Below the pieces are notes generated by a model. It ran no database searches. It worked only from the letters and a program-made list of their open reading frames with translations, and was not told the origin of the DNA. Of a stretch of 39,350 bases of DNA, positions 34,911 through 39,350 are shown one piece after another. The position numbers and the translations under genes are program-made. The stretch's first letter is position 1. Every line of letters begins with the position of its first letter. The DNA is from Shewanella chilikensis (GTDB lineage: Bacteria > Pseudomonadota > Gammaproteobacteria > Enterobacterales > Shewanellaceae): contig NZ_NIJM01000040.1 in assembly GCF_002836945.1 (NCBI RefSeq), positions 1 to 39,350 on the forward strand. The letters run 5' to 3'.

Positions 34911-35609
34911 TTAGGCCACGGCCAGCGCCAGCGAGATCATCTGGTTAAATGACAGCTGGCGCTCTTCGGCACTGGTTTCTTCACCTGTGAGGCAGTGATC
35001 CGATACAGTCAGAATCGCCAAGGCCTCGATGCCGAACTGCTGCGCCAGGCCATAGAGACCGGCCACTTCCATATCTATCCCCAGAATGCCGAAGCGCTCC
35101 AGCGCCGGGATCAGATCTTCATCCGGGTCATAGTAGAGATCGCCGCTGAACACATTGCCCACTCTGACATTCAGCCCCTGGGCCTTGGCTTGTTCCCAGG
35201 CCTTGAGCAGCAGCGGGAAGCAGGCCGAAGTCGGCATATGATAACCTGCGCTGCGCTTGGCGTTGGTGACTGAATCTGTCCCCGCCGCCTGAGCCAGGAT
35301 CACATCACGCATCTGCACCTGACGCTGGGTCGCCCCCAGGCTGCCCACCCGAATGATACGCTCAACCCCGAAGTCGTTGATCAGCTCATGACCATAAAGC
35401 ACCATAGAGGGGATCCCCATGCCGTGGCCCATTACGGAAACCGGTTTACCCTGCCAACTGCCGGTATAACCCAGCATATTGCGCACCGAAGTCACCTCTC
35501 GGGCATCATCGAGAAAGTGCTCGGCAATGTATTTGGCCCGCAAAGGATCGCCGGGCATGATAACTGTCTTGGCAAAATCGCCTTTGGCGGCGTTGATATG
35601 TGCTGTCAT
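34911..35609 (-). CDS. deoD: Purine nucleoside phosphorylase DeoD
   Basis: The 232-residue hexameric enzyme splits purine (deoxy)nucleosides with phosphate into base and (deoxy)ribose-1-phosphate. Visible signatures are IMPGDPLRAKYIAEHFL, the phosphate-site GHGMGIPSM, and GIDMEVAGLYG with the later TVSDH. Length is a little short for E. coli DeoD (239) but normal for the DeoD2 type seen in marine Gammaproteobacteria. GAGGAAC precedes the ATG at 35609; the upstream extension of the frame is not used. It is first gene of an operon with the TsgA-like transporter. Confidence 0.95.
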   Translation of the reverse strand: MTAHINAAKGDFAKTVIMPGDPLRAKYIAEHFLDDAREVTSVRNMLGYTGSWQGKPVSVMGHGMGIPSMVLYGHELINDFGVERIIRVGSLGATQRQVQMRDVILAQAAGTDSVTNAKRSAGYHMPTSACFPLLLKAWEQAKAQGLNVRVGNVFSGDLYYDPDEDLIPALERFGILGIDMEVAGLYGLAQQFGIEALAILTVSDHCLTGEETSAEERQLSFNQMISLALAVA

Positions 35610-35767
35610 AAGCTGTTCCTCGGATAAAAACTGGTCCGAGTCTACCGGCGAAGCCAAAAAAGCCTTGAGGACAAAAGTCCGCTTGCGGGGATTTGTTTAC
35701 CAAAATGCCACACTCCTCTCAGCCAACTAAACGGCTATTTTAAGGCAGGCACAGAGCCGAGCCGGCA

Positions 35768-36952
35768 CTATAAACTTTGCAAACGGCGCCAGCGCTGCTT
35801 TAGCTCCTTGTGATTACTGCGCACCAACTTCCAACGCTCACAAGCATTGAAACGGGCATAGTCGGCAATGGCCCTGGTAAGTTCGGCCAGCAATCGATCA
35901 TCCAAAGGCCGATTGGCATACTCGGGCTCCAACACCAGGTTTTGCAACAGCAGGCATTGGCGCGGCCGGTCGGCCTTGACATCGACCCGGCCGATAAACT
36001 GCTGGCACCAGAGGATGGCCAGGCTGAAATAGCCGTAAACTCGCTTTTCCTGCGGCAGGTACACTTCCAGTTGATAGTCAAAGCCAAACCATTGCTTTAA
36101 GCGGTTACGTTGAATAACCAGGTTATCGAAGGGATTGAGCAGCCAGACCCGCTCCGGGATCATGGGCGCCGCACTCAGTTCTGCCGGGCAGAAATACTGC
36201 TGACCATCGACCTTAAATTGCTGCAGTTCACCGGCCTCCAGCCCCTGGGCCAACACCCGCTTGATAACCGGCCGCATGCCTTTACGCAGATAGGCAAACT
36301 GGACCTCTGAGCCAAAACCGTTGGCATTGAGAAAGCGGTTCACCAGATACCGGCCAAACTCCTCATCGTCGGGCACCCGGGTATCTATGCCCGGCGGGAG
36401 TACTCGCTCGGCCAAATCATAAACCTTTTGAAACTGCTCCCGCCGCAGCACCATTAACTCGCCGCGCATAAATAGCTGTTCCAGCGCCTTCTTGGCCGGT
36501 TTCCAGTCCCACCAACTGCCACGCTGATCACTTGGGTGTTCAAAATCACTGGCCTTGAGCGGCCCCTCGGCGCGCACTCTGGCAAGCACTTCCCGCATCA
36601 AGGGCTCGTCCGGTTCAAACCAGTGTTTATCCCCCTGGCGCAGTTGCTGTTTGCGCTGCAGGCTGTATCTGTAGTCACTCATAGGCAGGTAGGCCGCGGC
36701 GTGAGCCCAGTACTCGAACACCTCTTTACCGACCATAGCCTGTTGCAGCTGCTCGGGGTGATAACCGGGCAACCGATTGTGCAGCACATGGTGATGGGCC
36801 CGCTCGACCACATTGATGGAATCTATCTGCACATAACCCAGCTGACGGATCACGGCCGCCGCCGAGTTCGCCTGTTGCAACAAGCCCTGGCGCTGCAGGT
36901 TAAGCCTGAGCCATTCATCGATGGTCAATGGTCCATACAAGGGTGTATCCAT
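35768..36952 (-). CDS. YcaQ-family winged-helix DNA glycosylase
   Basis: The 394-residue protein matches the HTH_42/YcaQ family. E. coli YcaQ unhooks interstrand crosslinks and alkylated bases. The catalytic QxD motif is present (Gln42-Ile-Asp44, in YVQIDSINVVERAHHHVLHNR), followed by EYWAHAAAYLP and a C-terminal WxFGFDYxxExYxPxxKRxYGYF region with VGR-type contacts. Three tandem winged helices are expected from the family. ATG 36952 is chosen because GGGAGCCAGGCACC lies in front of it and it opens the usual N-terminus. A single gene, divergent from the peptide transporter. Confidence 0.9.
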   Translation of the reverse strand: MDTPLYGPLTIDEWLRLNLQRQGLLQQANSAAAVIRQLGYVQIDSINVVERAHHHVLHNRLPGYHPEQLQQAMVGKEVFEYWAHAAAYLPMSDYRYSLQRKQQLRQGDKHWFEPDEPLMREVLARVRAEGPLKASDFEHPSDQRGSWWDWKPAKKALEQLFMRGELMVLRREQFQKVYDLAERVLPPGIDTRVPDDEEFGRYLVNRFLNANGFGSEVQFAYLRKGMRPVIKRVLAQGLEAGELQQFKVDGQQYFCPAELSAAPMIPERVWLLNPFDNLVIQRNRLKQWFGFDYQLEVYLPQEKRVYGYFSLAILWCQQFIGRVDVKADRPRQCLLLQNLVLEPEYANRPLDDRLLAELTRAIADYARFNACERWKLVRSNHKELKQRWRRLQSL

Positions 36953-37177
36953 GGTGCCTGGCTCCCGATAGCCTTGGTTTAGCGTGGCGCTATGATGACA
37001 GCTCAATGCCGCTGCCAATGCGAGTAATCAGTTTGCCCTTTTCATGACTTTCGATGCAAATTTGTACTCAAGCTCACAAAAAATACGCTTTTGCCAGGCA
37101 CCAGAGTTGAATGGAAAGCCGGATTATGCGCATATAGCTGCAACCTTTATTAGAATCGACAATAACCAAGGTAAATT

Positions 37178-38737
37178 ATGAGCTCACCTTCCTCTGCGCG
37201 TTGGCCGCGACAGATCCCTTTTATCATTGCCAGTGAAGCCTGCGAGCGTTTCAGTTTTTACGGTATGCGCAACATTCTGACCCCCTTCCTAATGACGGCT
37301 TTGCTGCTGTCGGTGCCGGAAGAACTGCGTCAGGGTGAAGCCAAAGATGTGTTCCACTCCTTTGTGATCGGGGTGTACTTCTTCCCTCTCTTGGGGGGCT
37401 GGTTGGCCGACCGTTTCTTCGGCAAATACCACACCATTTTATGGCTCAGCATAGTCTATGTGATTGGCCATGCCTTCCTGGCGATTTTCGAAACCAGCAA
37501 AACCGGCTTCTACTCGGGCCTGTTCCTGATAGCCCTGGGCTCGGGCGGCATCAAGCCGCTGGTGTCCTCTTTCATGGGCGATCAGTTCGATCAGAGCAAT
37601 AAATCGTTGGCGCAAAAAGCCTTCGACATGTTCTATTTCACCATCAACTTCGGCTCCTTCTTCGCCTCGCTGTCGATGCCGCTGCTGCTGAAATTCTTCG
37701 GCCCTTCAGTGGCCTTCGGTATTCCTGGGGTACTGATGTTTATCGCCACGGTATTCTTCTGGGGTGGCCGTAAACGTTATGTCCACCAGCAACCCGAGCC
37801 CAAAGATCCACACGGCTTCCTGCCGGTGCTCAAGAGCGCCATCTTCACTCCTGTGCCCGGCAAGGCCAATACAGGTTTGCTGCTGAGTGCCATAGGCATA
37901 CTGCTGGCGCTGTTTTCTCTCACCCAATACGACAGCCTGGGAGTGGTGACCGCCTTGTGTCTGGCAATGGTGCTCTTGATGGGCTTTGTCGGCATAGGCG
38001 CCTCCATGCAGCTGGAACGGGCCCGCAATCAACATCCACTAGAGGCGGTGGACGGTGTGCGCGCCGTATTCCGCATCTTAATCCTGTTTGCCTTGGTCAC
38101 TCCCTTCTGGTCACTGTTCGATCAAAAGGCTTCCACCTGGATTTTACAGGCCAACGACATGGTCAAGCCGGATTGGTTTGAGCCGGCCATGATGCAAGCG
38201 CTTAACCCTCTGCTGGTTATGCTGCTGATCCCCTTCAATAACTTTGTGCTCTACCCCATGCTGGAGCGCAACGGCGTGCGTCTCAATGCCCTGCGTAAAA
38301 TGGGCGCCGGTATCGCCTTCTCCGGCCTGTCTTGGATAGTAATAGGCAGCATTCAGCTGATGATGGATGGCGGCACCCCCATGTCCATCACCTGGCAAGT
38401 GCTACCTTATGCGCTGCTGACTTTCGGTGAAGTACTGGTTTCTGCCACCGGATTGGAGTTTGCCTACAGCCAGGCACCCAAGTCGATGAAAGGCAGCATC
38501 ATGAGCTTCTGGACACTGTCGGTCACTGTGGGCAACCTCTGGGTGCTATTGGCCAACGCCAGCGTCAAGAGCGATGCCGTGACCAATCAGATTGCCGAAA
38601 CCGGCCTGAGTGTCACCGCCTTCCAGATGTTCTTCTTCGCCGGCTTCGCCCTGCTGGCCGCCTTGGTGTTTGCGCTCTACGCCCGCTCTTACACCATGCA
38701 AGATCATTATCGGGCAGTGGAACCGCAACAGGCTTAA
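37178..38737 (+). CDS. POT-family proton-coupled oligopeptide transporter
   Basis: The 519-residue protein has 14 predicted helices, as in prokaryotic POT/PTR2 members including the two extra helices HA/HB. The signature ExxER is present (Glu20, Glu23, Arg24 in the EACERFSFYG stretch), as are GGIKPLVSSFMGDQFD and FYFTINFGSFFA. It imports di- and tripeptides with protons. Shewanella carries several paralogues (PepTSo, PepTSo2), and which one this is was not decided. AAGGTAAATT precedes the ATG. It works together with PepT in peptide use. A strong terminator follows. Confidence 0.93.
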   Translation: MSSPSSARWPRQIPFIIASEACERFSFYGMRNILTPFLMTALLLSVPEELRQGEAKDVFHSFVIGVYFFPLLGGWLADRFFGKYHTILWLSIVYVIGHAFLAIFETSKTGFYSGLFLIALGSGGIKPLVSSFMGDQFDQSNKSLAQKAFDMFYFTINFGSFFASLSMPLLLKFFGPSVAFGIPGVLMFIATVFFWGGRKRYVHQQPEPKDPHGFLPVLKSAIFTPVPGKANTGLLLSAIGILLALFSLTQYDSLGVVTALCLAMVLLMGFVGIGASMQLERARNQHPLEAVDGVRAVFRILILFALVTPFWSLFDQKASTWILQANDMVKPDWFEPAMMQALNPLLVMLLIPFNNFVLYPMLERNGVRLNALRKMGAGIAFSGLSWIVIGSIQLMMDGGTPMSITWQVLPYALLTFGEVLVSATGLEFAYSQAPKSMKGSIMSFWTLSVTVGNLWVLLANASVKSDAVTNQIAETGLSVTAFQMFFFAGFALLAALVFALYARSYTMQDHYRAVEPQQA

Positions 38738-38784
38738 GGCGTTTGCCGCCAACCTGAGCGGCAAAACCTCGTTGATTCCCCCCC

Positions 38785-38813
38785 AAAGACCCAACGTGAG
38801 TTGGGTCTTTTTC
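38785..38813 (+). terminator. Terminator of the POT transporter gene
   Basis: AAAGACCCAAC and GTTGGGTCTTT pair around GTGA and end in TTTTTC, 47 bases after the stop. Confidence 0.92.
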
Positions 38814-38829
38814 ATTGCTGATGCTCCCC

Positions 38830-39350
38830 GCTTGGTCGAGTGTGGGGCGGCGAGTGTCGCGTAGCGACATGCTTACGAGCGAGAGCCAGGGATGGCGAGC
38901 TGGCCGTTATGCATGGATGCATTTGCTCCACGACTTTAGGCCGCTGGCACAGCGGCTATCATGGCTTTAAGCCAAAACTCACCAATGAACTTGGTCTTAG
39001 CTGCCAACTAAGTTGCAGCCCATCACCTGCGGTGCGCTCTCGCACAGGCGATCCTGTGACACGGCGAGAGTTGCGCAGCAACGTGCTTTCGAGCGCGAGT
39101 CATGGATGACGAGCTGGCCGTTAAACAGGGAAGTTATTCGAGTACATCCTTGTAAGCTCTGCCTCGCCATCCCTGGCTCGGAAGGTCACAGTTCCGCCTG
39201 TGCCTGGAATTAGGCGTATGCCTGTGGGTCTATCTGCAATTTCAAGCAACGCTATCATTACAGAATTGCACCGTTACCCCTCCGGAGCCGCCGCGGGCGT
39301 TGTTGCAAATTGGCGTAGCCGAGACAGGGATGTCGAGGCTCGAAGGTCGA
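38830..39350 (+). repeat. Non-coding dispersed repeat region
   Basis: No gene is supported in these 520 bases. A unit reading AGCGACATGCTTACGAGCGA at 38863, followed by the stretch GAGCCAGGGATGGCGAGCTGGCCGTTA in two parts, recurs with substitutions at 39078-39124, and a third, shorter echo (GCGTAGCCGAG followed by CAGGGATGTCGAG) is at 39314-39339 near the window edge. The direct repeats are about 215 bases apart. An internal GCATGGATGC palindrome and CCGCTGGCACAGCGG hairpin add structure. It differs from the MITE-like element at 13415. Likely a compound intergenic repeat. Confidence 0.65.

Noticed and set aside
1..39350. CRISPR arrays, rRNA genes or complete insertion sequences
   Set aside because: No regularly spaced repeats, rRNA signatures or transposase frames were seen in any part of the window.

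Overview
The window looks like a chromosomal segment of a Shewanella species (Gammaproteobacteria). This rests on the small lineage-typical proteins (DUF2999, DUF3149), an abundant general porin, a POT peptide transporter, stand-alone MnmD, TcdA, Tpm and RarD, a diheme-independent O2-sensing chemotaxis receptor with a hemerythrin tail, and Fnr/Crp-like dyads in front of several genes. Base composition is about 50-55% GC, with AT-richer islands around 6860-8450 and 24520-25030. Species is not assigned.

Layout. 1-110 is the end of a dispersed repeat; 204-1076 is btuF (vitamin B12 binding, minus strand). 1340-6794 is a three-gene plus-strand operon: a GDPD lipoprotein, a multi-pass membrane protein with a C-terminal PEGA domain, and a zinc-ribbon membrane protein, closed by a clear terminator. 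6869-8640 is an AT-rich accessory patch with two Imm11-like immunity proteins, a small membrane gene with a homopolymer frameshift and a decayed coding remnant. 8643-12741 is a two-gene minus-strand operon: a large lipoprotein followed by a secreted MORN-repeat (YwqK-type) protein. 13036-13934 carries a DUF2999 gene and a 264-bp MITE-like element that has replaced the end of a CxxC zinc-ribbon gene. A related partial copy lies inverted at 1-110, so the whole 13-kb block is flanked by inverted repeats.

14228-17358 is a translationally coupled pair of exported proteins, the second a metzincin-like protease. 17416-17686 holds tRNA-Leu(CAA) and a duplicated copy of its 3' end and terminator. 17817-19883 has an MCP-hemerythrin receptor divergent from a 42-residue DUF3149 membrane protein, with an Fnr-type box and a 9-bp dyad between them. 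19891-24464 carries a SieB-like membrane protein, a divergent orphan histidine kinase, pepT and tcdA. A long regulatory region precedes the porin (25033-26130), followed by tpm, rarD and mnmD.

29021-33688 is a copper/redox cluster: a small membrane protein, scsB, scsD and scsC on the minus strand, and a divergent Crp/Fnr-family regulator, with a perfect 10-bp inverted repeat between them as candidate operator. The right end has deoD with a TsgA-like MFS transporter, a YcaQ-family glycosylase, a POT peptide transporter, and about 500 bases of non-coding dispersed repeat (38830-39350). Most of the window is housekeeping or environmental-response genes. The least familiar parts are the 1340-12741 block and the scs regulatory arrangement.
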